Shown here piece after piece: positions 1-12,563 of a DNA stretch of 64,000 bases (the stretch's first letter is position 1; each line of letters opens with the position of its first letter). The stretch comes from Macropodus opercularis (Eukaryota; Chordata; Actinopteri; Anabantiformes; Osphronemidae). The stretch covers positions 7,243,501-7,307,500 of the forward strand of contig CM061102.1 of NCBI GenBank assembly GCA_030770545.1, in the 5' to 3' direction. The notes under the pieces are model-generated. The model was not told the DNA's origin. It saw nothing but the letters and a program-made list of their open reading frames with translations, and did not search any database. The position numbers and the translations under genes are program-made.

Positions 1-1137
1 CAGATTAAATGTCAGCATGATAATATTTGTGATAGTCTCTAAGATTCAGTGGCTCATGCAGCCATGTGATCCAAGTCATGGGAAGTTGGTTAAAAGATAA
101 ATATTCTCTGACTAGCCTTCGCATAGTCATAGTGTGGAACTTTAATTTATGTATGAAGTAAAAGAATCTTTATACCTTGACATAAATTATTTAACAGCAA
201 AGTTTTGTAAGGATTTAAAATTCAAAATTGTTTAACTTTTCCGCCTTGATCATTGAATGGACAAGGACAAGAAGACATTGATGCAGATTTACATACTTTA
301 TGAAAGAAATACAGAAATAAAAGCATAAACGACCAAGTAAAACATTGTGGTAAAAAGTAAGTTTTTACACAGTGAGCTCTGAAACCTTCACAGATGGAAT
401 AAGTCTGACGGTTTTCTTAGTTTTAAGTGTAATAATCGAGCATGTGACCTTTTTACTGTTGTACACTACTACTTCCAACCACCAGAGGGCGCTGCACTGC
501 AAATCTCCTACAGGCCACAGAGGTGGCAAAGCAGCTCAGCTGAGACATATTAATGTGTGTATATTTGTATATTCGTACATGTGTCCAAATAACAGATTAA
601 GTAATGACAGCAGTACAAAATGATGTTGTGTGTGTGGAGTGTTTATCAAAGGATCTGAAGAAGATGGAGACAGAGGCAGAGGAGTTGCTCCTGATCATTT
701 ACCTACAGTTTGTGCATGTGTCTGTGAAAGTGAATGATGTTGAAGTTTGAATTGTCACAAAATTGTAATACATATAATGTGCATTTAGGCAGTTTGTGTT
801 CCTGTGGGTTTTAATGTCTAAGCTATGTATAAGGTGTAGCTGTATATACAGTTCAATATAACGTCTTAGGGAGATTTGCTGTTACCTAACACACATTTTA
901 GATAACGCTACAGTTTTTTTCCAGTGGAAGGTTCTCTGATTGGAAAACAGGTGTGTGTGATGTCACGGTGACAGGCCGCCAAATACATTCACATGATCAA
1001 TTAGGAGAAGTCAACTAGGAGGCAAATGTCTCCACTCACTGGCCTGAAGGTCTTTTTCCTTTTTCTTTGTGTTTTATTAATTTTGACAAATAGGTTTTTT
1101 CAAAGAAATGAAGAACTAGTGACAGAAATGTATTTAA
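1..1137. other. Intergenic, no gene recognised
   Basis: AT-rich DNA with only short open frames. None resembles a known protein or shows paired splice sites. The last four bases of this stretch (1134-1137, TTAA) are the left target site of the piggyBac element that follows. Confidence 0.6.
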
Positions 1138-1285
1138 CACTAGAAGTCCCAGAGATTTCTAACCCTCCTTTGGCCAAGTGGATGCTAACTGGCTAGTCTT
1201 TTGGCTATCATTAGCATCAATTCATGTGTAAATAAGGTCATTACCTGAGCAATCTGCAGGGGGTTTGGGGGGGTGTGTGTGAATA

Positions 1286-1783
1286 GTTGCTGGTGGCTTG
1301 TTTGTATGCGTGGGGGAGGGATGGCTGCTAAAAGCAGAGAACTAGTTTGACCAGATTTCCCCCGCTTTGCTGCTCCTCAACCAAAAAAGAGCCTGTTTGT
1401 GGACTGACCTGACAGAGACAGCGAAAGATGGCACAGTGTGGCATGAAGAACAGGTGGGGACGCGTCTCCCTTTCACCCCAATCAAAGCGTAGGCTGCAGA
1501 TGGAGAGCCAACGGCTAAGGCCAGGAAAAGTATCTTGAGTCGCCTTCAGAGCTTCCTGTGTTTCATCATCATCATGTTCATTGACATGCTTCATAGCATT
1601 CAAGAATAGACTATAAAAACATGCACAGGAAGATGTTCATGGTCCTCCCTAAACTAATGGCATTTATTGCAATTGTCATCTTGCGGGTGATTACCAAGGT
1701 TCCATCACGTAGTACCTTGGTAATGGTTGCTGGTGGCTTGTTTGTATGTGTGGGGGAGGGAGAGCTGCTAAAAGCAGAGAACT
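1286..1783. repeat. Direct repeat pair of about 57 bp inside the piggyBac element
   Basis: Bases of about 1286-1342 (from GTTGCTGGTGGCTTG to AAAAGCAGAGAAC) recur at about 1727-1783 with a few mismatches. An inverted repeat with 11-bp arms (1690-1700 and 1714-1724, ATTACCAAGGT) sits just before the second copy. The pair suggests an internal rearrangement or an inserted piece in the element's 5' half. No function is implied. Confidence 0.75.
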
Positions 1784-2054
1784 TGAGTCTCCTGGATGAT
1801 TGAGAATCTTCACAGACTTGATTTACCATTCAATTCTTCATTCATGAATTCAATTCATTCTCACATTGGAATGTAGGGTCTTGCCCAGGTGTAAAAAGAT
1901 ATGAATTAACACATCTAATTGCACGCTGCTTGCTCTCAGATGAGAGGTAATTCCTTTTGTACTGAGGTGGATAAAATCTCACTGCACATAGCCTACTACT
2001 TCAGTGCCCTCAAGAATTCTGTGGTGTACGAACCTCCTCTCCAAGAAAAGAAAA

Positions 2055-3143
2055 TGCAGAGAAGACTCACCACACAGCAGGCCTTGGAAATGAACCTGAG
2101 TGAAGTAAACCCTTGCGACTCAGATGGAGAAGACATAGAACTTCAGCCGGATTCAGACTCAGAGCGGATCTGTCTTCAGGTTAGGTTTCATTTCATATTA
2201 TTTCCTATTTCATTGGAAACCAGTAAGTGGAAAACACCAAAAAAGCAGAGTGAAGTGACATAAATCATTTGTCACCAATTGCATCACGACCTACAACCCT
2301 GGTCTACATATCACCGTTGATGAACGGCTTTTCCCGTCAAAGACTCGCTGCTGTTTCCTGCAGTATATTGCAACTAAACCTGACAAGTTTGGGATCAAGT
2401 TTTGGGTGGCTTGTGACCTAAAATCCAAGTACATTTGTAACGTCCTCCCATATCTTGGCAAGGATCCTAGTCGTCCCAGTGGAGAGAGACTGACTGAAAA
2501 TGTAGTGATGAGGCTGATGGAACTATTCCTTGACAAGGGCAGAAATGTTACCACGGACAATTTCTTCACATCGCTGTCACTTGCGCATAAACTTCTTAGC
2601 CGGAAAACTACGTATTACGCTGACGGCGTATGCGCCCAAACGGAAGAAGACCGTCTACATTCTTAGCAGCATGCACAGCGTGATTCAGACTGAGAATACC
2701 ACCAAAAGGAAGCCAAACACTGTCACCCTTTACAACACCACAAAGTGCGGCGTGGATGTGATGGACCAGATGGTGCAGGAGTACACTGTCCGCACAGGGA
2801 CACGGCGCTGGACAGTTGCCGTGTTCTATAACATGATTGACATGGCAGCACTGAATGCACATGTGCTGTATCAAGCAGGCACCGGAAGGCATGAAAGACG
2901 GGTGGACTTCCTGGTGGAGCTTGCAAGAGAGCTTGCAACTCTCATATGTGTGCGAAGAAGGCAAGAAAAGAACAATTGCTTTGGACCCAACCCTCCACAC
3001 CAAGCCCTGGAAAAAGAGCCACGTGTCAGGTCAAACACCACTGCAAGAACAATCATGCCACTGTGCGATGTGTTCACTGCTACAGATACACATGTGGTAA
3101 ATGCAGACGGGAGATACCATGGCAGTGCCAGGATTGTGAGTGA
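2055..3143 (+). pseudogene. Broken piggyBac transposase (PGBD4-like)
   Basis: Four collinear pieces of a PGBD4-type transposase are readable in changing frames. An acidic N-terminus (RLTTQQALEM, DSDGEDIE) lies at about 2055-2180. The first part of the DDE core (ITVDE near 2313-2330, ACDLKSKYICN, TDNFF near 2555) lies at about 2280-2610. A segment with GVDVMDQM near 2750-2775 runs to about 2940. A C-terminal cysteine/histidine-rich tail (CVHCYRYTCGKC) ends at a stop at 3141-3143. All three expected catalytic aspartates are visible, but on separate frames. The region between the N-terminus and the core (around 2190-2280) and a piece near 2610 are deleted, and a further frameshift lies near 2940. 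It cannot encode an active enzyme as it stands. Confidence 0.88.
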
Positions 3144-3470
3144 TTGCTGGAATGTACTCACTCACTTTTTAATATTATTTGTAAATATGTGTACAAATGG
3201 TTGGTTTCTTTAATTCATTTTGTACTATTTTTTATCAATAAATCTTTGCAACAAAGGAAAAAAGCATGTGGTGATTTCTCCCTAAGATGCAAAGTGAAAC
3301 ACAAGTTTCCTTGAGGTGGCTCAGCGTGGCCCCACGTTGTTAACATAACAAAAGCAATCGTTCACAGCTGATTAAGGATATTAGCCTTAAACCTTCAGGC
3401 CGATCGGCCCGCCGGCGGGTTTTATAGGTAGAAAGGCCAAATGGCCCATCTCTGGGACTTCTAGTGTTAA

Positions 3471-6353
3471 ACATACTCAAAAATAAACAAGTCTAATCAC
3501 ATGACACAGATTAAGAACATCATTCCTGTTCACTAAAGGTAAGAACGTCTTTAATTTAGTACACCAGGGTAAGAAAATGTAGAAGTGACCTCCAAAGACA
3601 AATCCGTCACATCTTTCTACAAATACAGGCTGAACTACTTAAATAAAGACATTTTGCCGACATCCCTGGCTTTTAGTTTACGCTGCAGTGGAACAACTTC
3701 AGGGGCCAACAATAATGAGCACAGGTCAGAAGGGCTGAAATCCTGCTGTCAGTATTGTGGCTCGTCTGAGCCAGCTATATATCTGACCTTGCTTTGAAGT
3801 GATCTCTGTCAGTGCCGTTGGTCATGTCACTAAGAGGCTTGCAGGCAGCAGATCAGTTTTAGCACAGCCTCGCCTGACTAATCTGATTACTTCAACAAGG
3901 CTGCTATCAATGTGTAAGACAGGACAAACAAGAACAAACACATCGCATTTCCATAGGAAGCATATTCCTAAGTCTCTGCCGAGGTCACGTAACGTGCAGC
4001 TTTTATGAGCATCTTTGTATCTAAGCTTTTTTTATGTGTAGTCTCCCGTCCTCCCCAAAGGCTTGAATCCAGCTGTAGCGCTACAGTGAACTGTACAGTA
4101 CATGCTGCCAGGTCAAAAGGGCAACAGCAGACTTTGAGTAGCTTAGCACAAGATATTTTTAGCTCCTATGTCTTTATTAGCCTTACTCCCCATATGTAAG
4201 ATGCTTGTGTTAACGTTTGGACTGTGACTATAATCTGTGTGTAATTTGAAGTGAGAGAGGTCACAAAGATGTCAGCAAGAGTCATGTAGCCATATAAAAG
4301 ATACACAGGTCATTGTAAGACAAAACAGTTTAAGCATAGATAGTGATTTTATAGGGTTTTACTCTCTGAATCTGAATCAGGAGACTTTAAACCATGCAGA
4401 TTTTCAGTAAAGTAAAGGTCTTAAAGGGCTTTTAAATGGAGCAGAGGGATTGTTTGAGGCTCAATTGAGTCTTTTTCTGCACAAGCAGGGTGGAGGTGGA
4501 CGGGAGGACAGTAAATCAGTCGGATTTTACCGAATGTTCCTTACAATTCTTCCCAGTTCTAAAAAAGCCAATTTTTGTTTCAGCTTCTTCTAAAATAATA
4601 ATGATCATGCACCATATTTTGGCCAGAGACGTTCTTGCTCCTTTCCTTGGCCCCCACCCTCCTACACGCACTCTTTCCTCCCCAGTATGGATTAAAAGCT
4701 AAAGAGGGTTGAGAAGTCAAAGCTCGGTTGTCCTTCCCTCTCTTCCCCATCTTTTACCTGCTGTCTCTGCTCTCTGCCAATCTATTTTTTACCAATCCAA
4801 ACTCTGGATCAGTTTTGCACTTCTCACGCACGGCCCTGTGGTTCAGCGCTTTGGGGTGGGTCCCAGTCCAAAACAAGACTGACCTATTGGAAATGTGGAG
4901 ATTTTTATTTTTCCGCACTGTGTTTAAGGAACGTGGACGGAAAAGAAGATAATTCAATTTATTTCATTTTTTCTTGCCATTGGGATTATCTATGGTATAT
5001 TTTCACAATAAAAGGCCACAGGTAGCTGTTCCTGCTGTAACGTCCGTATATCTAATGCGTACGCTGCTTTTCCGTGACCAGCAACACTGACATGGCTCCT
5101 ATGTAGAAGAACTGCTCCAGGTCAGAACCAAGTCTGTTTGACGGAATCGCTATGTAGTTTGATTATTTAATGTGTGTCTTCACTGTTCACTGTTGTTTTA
5201 TTGCTCAGTAAAGGTCGAGCTGGGCAGCACAGTTTGGCTCATTCTTTTATAAATGCATAGAACTAGAAGTTTTATTTTTATTTCTGTTACATTTCAGCTG
5301 TACTTTAACAGGTTGAGAATATTCTACTCGGGCCTCCGCTTAACCTGATAAGCCGATGTCAGTATTAGTTACTTCAGGCCGTGGGTTGGTAGCTGCTGTC
5401 TCGCTTGCTGTTCAATGACAAGACAAGGAACTAAATCAACGAAATGTTTTTACCAACTGAAAGTCTCCAGTGATTCCCACGGTCACGTTCAGAGAATAAT
5501 CCTGGAAACAGCAGTAAAATACTAATTTCTGATGTTTAGCTTTTGCCTTTTCCTCAGCTCTCAGTGTCAAGACATTTGATATGGTCATTTTTAATAAGTA
5601 CAGTTTTAAAAGTAGAAATATATCATAAAGAAATGTTCTGATGACAGTCATGGTTGTATCATCTGTAGTATTGAATATTCGTGTAGATATTCTCTAGCTA
5701 AAGTAGTAAAACTGCACCTAATTATTTCTTTCGAACTATTTCCAAACGTACCTAAACTACCAGCCTAAATGATCGTTTGGTTGTGAGATATTTCTAGAAG
5801 CTGATATAAATATAGATTGTAAAGGAGCTGTCTGGGTGGGAGCAGAGGAGCCGAGCCAAACATGGACGGCTGAGAAGATCTTAAGAGATTGCCTCTGGAA
5901 GGGAAAAGCGAATCCAGGACCAAATAGGGACATTAAGGCTAGATTTAGCCCCACATTACCTGGCACTTGATTTTAAACTCTGCAGTCCCGACTGAGATAA
6001 TCAGCTTGTTACACACATGACATTAATTCTCCAAGAAATAGTAGTCCTGGAACCATGTCTCAGTGAGACAGATGGATGCTGATAAGAATCACATTCTGCT
6101 AAACAGCTCAGCATGATTCAAGTTCAGGTCAGGGATCAGGTCTGTGAGAGCATGTTATAGCTTGGATTTATAACTTTTTTTTCCTTTTTTCTTGGAGGCA
6201 GTGATGGCTCTGGATCGTGTCATCAAATGTCCAGCCTTGGACTAGAGGTTTGCTGAGTGCCAAGGGAGACAGTCCCACCAGTTGTCACACTGATCACTAT
6301 CAACCCCCCACTCTTCTTCTGTGTCTGGAGCAGCGGAGTAGCAGTGTGAGGAA
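3471..6353. other. Intergenic / upstream region of gucy2f
   Basis: No open frame here has a recognisable product or exon-like flanks. The stretch just before 6354 (about 6180-6353) is the likely 5' leader of gucy2f. I see no convincing core promoter element. Confidence 0.5.
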
Positions 6354-9300
6354 ATGGCAAGTCGCAGGGACCCTCGTTTTCTGCACAACCTGTCTCACCA
6401 CCCGCGATGGCAGCATGACTCAATACAAGTGAAAAGGAAAAGACACGTACGGACAGAGGTTGCAAAGTTTAGTCTGTTTAAATCAACATCACCATCATCA
6501 TCATTGTTATTGTCATCAAGATCAACAACACCACCAGTAAAACCACAGTTGCCATCAACCCCTGTGCGGTGCAGCCAGAGATCATGGAGGAACTGGTTTC
6601 TTCTGCCCTTACTCATGGTCTCATTCCTGCCAGGCCACGCCTGGGCCACCACTTTTAAAGTGGCTCTGGTTGGGCCGTGGACATGTGACCTTTTATATTC
6701 CAAAGCTCTCCCTGACTTGGCAGCGCGTCTTGCCACAACCCGGATAAACAAAGACCCCTACCTCAAAAAGGGCTACTGGTATGACTACACCCTGATCAAT
6801 GAGGACTGCAAGTCATCTCGCGCCCTCGCTCGCTTTGCTGAGCTGAAAGGCTCTGGTGCTGCTTTTCTAGGCCCTGCCAACCCAGGCTACTGCTCATCAG
6901 CAGCTTTGTACACGAAAGAGTGGGATGTTGGCATTCTCTCTTGGGCTTGTTTGAAACCTCACATGGGATCAACAGGCATGTACCCCACCTTCCTCAGGCC
7001 TCTGCCGCTGTCCTCACATGTACTTTTTAGTGTGTTACGATACTTTCGATGGGCCCATGTGGCTATAATCTCAGAGGAGACAGACATATGGGAAAGCACA
7101 GGGCAGGAGCTGGCCTCCTCACTGAGAGCCCTTGGCCTGCCTGTCAACCCTGTGGTCACCATGGAGGTGGATAAGGATGGGCCCCGCAGGGCACTGACAA
7201 AAGTGCGCGAAACAGATCACGTCAGAGGTGGGTTACACGTCTATAAGCCAACACGCTATATGAATAATGCAAATAAACGTGACTGAGGCCATTCTCTCTC
7301 CTCAGTGGTCATCATGTGCATGCCGTCTGTCCTGATTGGCGGCGAAACCCAGTACCAGCTTCTGACAACAGCACTGGCCATGCGTATGATCGACCGTGGC
7401 TACGTGTTCATCCCCTATGACACACTCCTGTACTCGTTACCCTACAACGATGCAGCCTACTACATGTTGGGCAATGACACCAAACTGAGGAGAGCCTATG
7501 ATGGGGTCCTTACAATCACTGTGGATTCTGGCGACCGCAATTTTTATGAGGCCTTCAAAGACGCTCAGGACAGCTACGAAATCCGCAGCGGTACCCCACC
7601 AGAGCAGGTAGGACACTGTTGTCTTGTAATGACTCCTGTAATTCCCAGAAAATCACGAACCCTCTGGAGGAAACTCATTATTGTGTCTTTGTTAGGTTTC
7701 TCCATTCTTTGGCACCATCTACAATATGATATACTACACAGCTATGGCTGCCGAGCAGGCCCGCACCAGTGAAGGCCGTTGGGTGACCGGTAGGAGCCTG
7801 GGGGACAGTGAAGGTGGCTTTGAATTTGAGGGCTTTAATCAACCCTTAAGAGCCGGCAGGAATGGTGAAGGCATGCAGGCTCGCTATGTAGTACTGGACT
7901 ACAGTGGCATGGGGAACTCTCTCTACTCCACTCACGTTCTGGAAGCGGCGCATACCAGTAGCAGGATAGGGGGAGTGAAGTACCTCGGCCGCTCCATTCA
8001 CTTCGCGGGCAGTACTCCCTACAAAGACTCTACATGCTGGTTCACATCCTACTTTGCCTGTTCTGGGGGTGAGTGCACTAATAGCTACATCACAGGAAAC
8101 AGAAATAAAAGCTGGTTGAACTTGGTGCACTGACGCTGTCTTCTCTTCCCAAAGGCATGGACACACTCACTTTCTTCTTTCTCTTCCTCTTGTTCATTTC
8201 ATTGGCTGGAATTGGAGCCAACATCTTCATTCGTTTCAAGTATGTACAGAAAAATAGAGGAGCACAAGGCTTTGTTCAGCACAGTCTTGGGTGATTCATA
8301 GAAGTCAATGGTTTTGTTGTCTGTCTAGACGAAGCGGCAGAGTTGGGTTCAGCTTTGGAGGTGGTGGTAGCAGTGGATTAACAAAAATAGTCCTGACGCT
8401 GGACGACCTGGTGTTTATCAACACTCAAATCAGCAAAAGGGTCAGTGTCCGATGTGACGAATGGAAGTCGTTTAGCTGTAATAGAGCACTTACCTGTTCC
8501 CTCCTCTTTAAACCGTGTGTGTGCAGAAGCTCAACGATGAAAGTATCCTGAAAAGCCAGTTAGACATGAAGACGCCTCACCACTCGGTGTCTGGTCGCAG
8601 CTACTTGGCCTCAACGCCAGACAGCTCAAACATTGCTGTGTTTGAGGTGAGACAAATCTGTAAACTGTGCTACAGAGCTCAAAGCTTTGGATGTTTTATG
8701 CTGACGTGTGTCGGACTATTCACTTCCCAGGGTGACTGGGTTTGGTTGAAGAAATGTCCCAGTGGATCCGTTTCATCTGTCAACAGCAGCACTGAACTGG
8801 TCTTTGTTAAGGTAAGTAATCTGGATCTGTGATCACATTTCCACTTTAGACCTTGAATGTGTAAATTTGAAATTATTGACTGCACAGTAAAAAAAATGCA
8901 TCAAGCTGAACGCGTGGAAAGACGAACTTTTTCATTTGGTTCCTCGCAGCTCAGAGACATGAGGCACGAGAACCTCAACCTGTTCCTTGGACTGTTCTTT
9001 GATTCTGGGATCTTTGGGGTCGTGATTGAACACTGCAGCAGGGGCAGCTTGGAGGACTTGCTCAGCAACGAGGAAGTGCGCCTTGACTGGATGTTCAAGT
9101 CGTCCCTGTTAATGGATCTGATCCGGGTATTAGAAATTGAACATCCTGCTAAATGTGTCACCGTCCAATACGGCCCATTTTTTACTTCTCTGACTTTTTC
9201 TACCACCTCATCAGGGGATGAAGTACCTCCACAACCGCGACATCATCCATGGACGGTTGAAATCACGTAACTGTATGGTAGACGGGCGATTCGTGTTAAA

Positions 9301-12300
9301 AGTGACCGATTATGGATTCAATGAAATTATGATTGCCCAAAACATTGACAATGACGAAGAAAAGCCAGAGAGTGAGTTTACTCACAGACTCGTTTAATGA
9401 ATTTGTCTTTGAATTTTCTCCACATTAGTTCTAATTGTTGTGCTTTTTTTAAAGACCTATATTGGACGGCTCCCGAACTGCTGCGAAGTTCTAGTCTGAG
9501 GCGCAGGGGTACTTTCTTTGGGGATGTCTACAGCTTTGCAATCATTGTGCAGGAGGTCATCTCTCGCTCTGCACCTTTCTGTAAACTGGACATGCCTCCC
9601 AAAGGTGAACCATGCTTTACTAACCCCGATGAATTCAAGATTTTAAAAAATGATTAACTTGATGATATGAGATTGGATAATTGTTTTAGTCTGTGTTTGA
9701 GATTCCTGAAATGTTTATGCTGTGTGTTTCTTGTAATGTCAGAGGTCATTAACAAGGTCAGAGACCCTCCTCCTTTGTGTCGGCCCACGGTGTCAGTAGA
9801 GGAGGCCCCACTGGATGTCATACAGATCATGAAACAGGCGTGGAGCGAGGAACCTGAGAAGAGGCCGACCTTCGAGGAGATCTTTAAACGGGTGAAAACA
9901 CACATACAGTATCATCGCCTTCTTTAACGAAGCACATTTATAGAAATCCCTGAAGAAGAAAGCGTGTCCAACATTTTGACTTGTAGTGTGTAAAAGCTAA
10001 ACTAATTCTCTTTGTTTCTTTCACGTGACAGTTCAAGAGCATCACCAAGGGTAAAAAGACCAACATCATTGACTCAATGCTGCGAATGTTGGAGCAGTAC
10101 TCCTCCAATTTGGAGGATCTGATCCGAGAGAGGACAGAGGAGCTGGAGGTGGAGAGGCAGAAAACTGACCACCTGGTGGCTCAGATGTTGCCCAAGTAAG
10201 TGTCCACTGAGAAACGATAACTGTGGTGTTGACGTTAATGAGGGAGACAAACAGGAGAGGTTAGGACTCATTTACAGAAGCTGAATAAAGGACCAACACA
10301 TCTCAACAGTCACTCCACTCCCCAGCAATCAGTAGAAACAAGGATTTGATGACATCATCACCTTTAAGGACCGGAAATTAACCCACTGACGTCTCTCATT
10401 ACCGTCTTCCTTCTTCAGGTCTGTGGCTCAGGCACTGAAGACAGGCAAGCCCGTCAAGCCCGAGCACTTCAGCGAGGTCACGCTGTACTTCAGTGACATT
10501 GTGGGCTTTACCACCATCTCCGCACTCAGTGAGCCCATTGAAGTGGTCGACTTACTCAATGATCTCTACTCACTCTTTGATGCTATCATTGGCCTACATG
10601 ACGTCTACAAGGTCAGTGCTGCATTATTTCACTGTTTTAAATACGTTTTTTGTTATTATTGCTAGTTTCACATTATCACAACAAATCTTTTAAAAGATTT
10701 CTTCTTACTAACTTATTTTATTTTATTGTTGTGTACAGTTTTTCAGTGACTTGCGTTGTCTTAACTGTTTGCTTGCAGATGTGTTTTAGTTTGGTGGTAC
10801 TTTGAAAACAAAGCCTTTATGCTGTGCAGGTGGAAACTATCGGAGATGCCTACATGGTAGCCTCAGGAGTGCCCACCAGAAACGGGAACCGGCACGCAGC
10901 AGAGATGGCCAACATGTCTCTTGACATCCTCCACTGCATCGGCACCTTTAAGATGAGGCACATGCCTGAACTAAAAGTCCGGATCCGTATTGGCCTGCAC
11001 AGTGGTGAGCAAGGTTTTAAACAAATGATTAAGATACTTACACAGTCTGCAGAGTGTGTAAAAGTATTTTAGGGCAAAATGAGAATATTGGAAATCAAAC
11101 AAAGTATTTTTACCTCCTCTATCTTTGTCTGGAACTTCGTCCTGGAACAGTGAAACGCTATCCACTTAGACTGCTGTCATCCAATTAACACACTGGATGT
11201 TGAACTCTGTTCTATGACATTCTTCAAGCACACAGTGCCAGTGCACAGCTTTAATGTCATGTTCTGTTAAAGTCATTGTGCACTTTTATACATGTGCTAA
11301 GGTAGAACTGAATAAAAAGGAAGATCTTCGGAGTTATGATAAGATGACACATTTATGTTCGAAAATCCTGCAGTGGGGCACAGAACAATTATCATTTGAG
11401 CCAGTGTGTGTGTGTGTGTGTTTGTCTGCAGGCCCGGTCGTAGCAGGAGTAGTGGGTCTTACGATGCCTCGGTACTGCCTGTTTGGAGACACCGTCAACA
11501 CAGCGTCAAGAATGGAGTCCACAGGGTTGCGTGAGTGTCTCACATAACACGTAGCGCTGGCTGATGAACCTAAAAATCGACACAGTGTTTGAGAGGACAG
11601 GTGTACGGCACTTTGTGTTCATGATGCCCGAGGCTGAACAGGGCTTTGAGTGAACAGTCCTACTAATCCTTTAAGACTATCAGCAGAATGGGAAGCCAAT
11701 TTAAAGTTTCAGCGAATATGTCGTCAAGTACAGAGTTTGCCCTGGTTACCCTCTGCAAGCTGCATGAATTTAGTTCAAACTTAATTATTAGCTGCTGAAA
11801 GCAACAATTAAACCTCTGCCTTTGATGGAGCTCCCAGATGAATGTAATGGAATAGAATAAACAGTTTACTTTATTACAGCATCTACAGCTCAGTGGCATT
11901 CACAATGTGCTATTATACATTTATCTACAGCATCGTGCATTTGGACATGATTATGGTGTATTTTTGTGACAAGTAGCACAGTGTTCATGGGTCGTCTACT
12001 GCCCCTAGGTGGCTCGATGCAAACATGACAGCTTCACTTTCTTAAATACGTTTTAAACCTGTAAAAATAACTGTGTTCGTTTTATCTGTCTTGCCACGAC
12101 AGCTTATAGAATCCATGTCAACCAAAGCACAGTCGATGTCCTGAACAACCTGAAGCTGGGATATAAAATTCAAGTCAGAGGTCTGACAGAGTTGAAGGTA
12201 AATTAAATAAAAGATGAAACTGTCTTCAGACAGACACGGAGGAAGCTAAGTAGTTTCTAATGATGACTTATTTGCAGGGTAAAGGTATTGAAAACACATA

Positions 12301-12563
12301 CTGGTTAGTTGGGAGGGAAGATTTCCAGAAACCTCTGCCCATTCCCCCAGACCTTCAGGGGTAAGAGAAGGTTTTCTTTACTGATCCACATTTGTTCATC
12401 TTTCAAATACAGTATATTCATAATAAAACCGATTTAAATGTGAGTTCACATTGACATGTCCTTTTTTTCCTTTATCAGGGGAAGCAATCATGGTATAAGT
12501 TTAGAGGAGATACCTGTTGACAGAAGACAAAAGTTCTTGGATCGACAGAAGAGGATGGGCTAA
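6354..12563 (+). CDS. gucy2f: Retinal membrane guanylyl cyclase (GUCY2F/GUCY2D type)
   Basis: Makes cGMP from GTP in photoreceptors after light, under control of Ca-sensing GCAP proteins. Eighteen coding exons with consistent phases: 6354-7227, 7306-7607, 7696-8068, 8155-8239, 8329-8440, 8527-8646, 8731-8811, 8950-9126, 9215-9371, 9455-9604, 9743-9891, 10032-10195, 10419-10611, 10830-11004, 11432-11530, 12103-12197, 12278-12360, 12479-12563. They give 1157 residues. A signal peptide (FLLPLLMVSFLPGHAWA, about residues 83-100) precedes a ligand-binding-like extracellular domain. Exon 4 is the membrane span. The kinase-homology domain has HGRLKSRN and DYG in place of catalytic HRD and DFG, so it is a pseudokinase. 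A dimerisation helix (NLEDLIRERTEELE) leads to the cyclase domain with FSDIVGFT, GDAYMV and GDTVNTASRM. The start is the first in-frame ATG and leaves about 80 residues before the signal peptide, so the true start may differ. The irs4 neighbour favours gucy2f over gucy2d. Confidence 0.9.

Larger units (their letters stand above)
1138..3466 (+). mobile_element. piggyBac-family (PGBD4-like) DNA transposon, internally decayed
   Basis: The element is bounded by TTAA at 1134-1137 and 3467-3470, the tetranucleotide target duplicated by piggyBac transposases. The outermost 19 bases at the left (1138-1156, starting CACTAGAAGTCCCAG) are the exact reverse complement of the right end (3448-3466). The 2329-bp body contains broken transposase reading frames (about 2055-3143) and an AATAAA near 3237. 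The left part, 1140-2050, is non-coding and holds a direct repeat of about 57 bp and a hairpin. Perfect ends with a wrecked gene suggest a copy that could have been moved only by a transposase supplied elsewhere. Confidence 0.93.

Noticed and set aside
6354..12563. Natriuretic peptide receptor (NPR1/NPR2) as identity of the cyclase
   Set aside because: Retinal-cyclase features such as VGPWTCD, the CWF cluster before the membrane span, and the irs4 neighbour fit GUCY2D/2F better.
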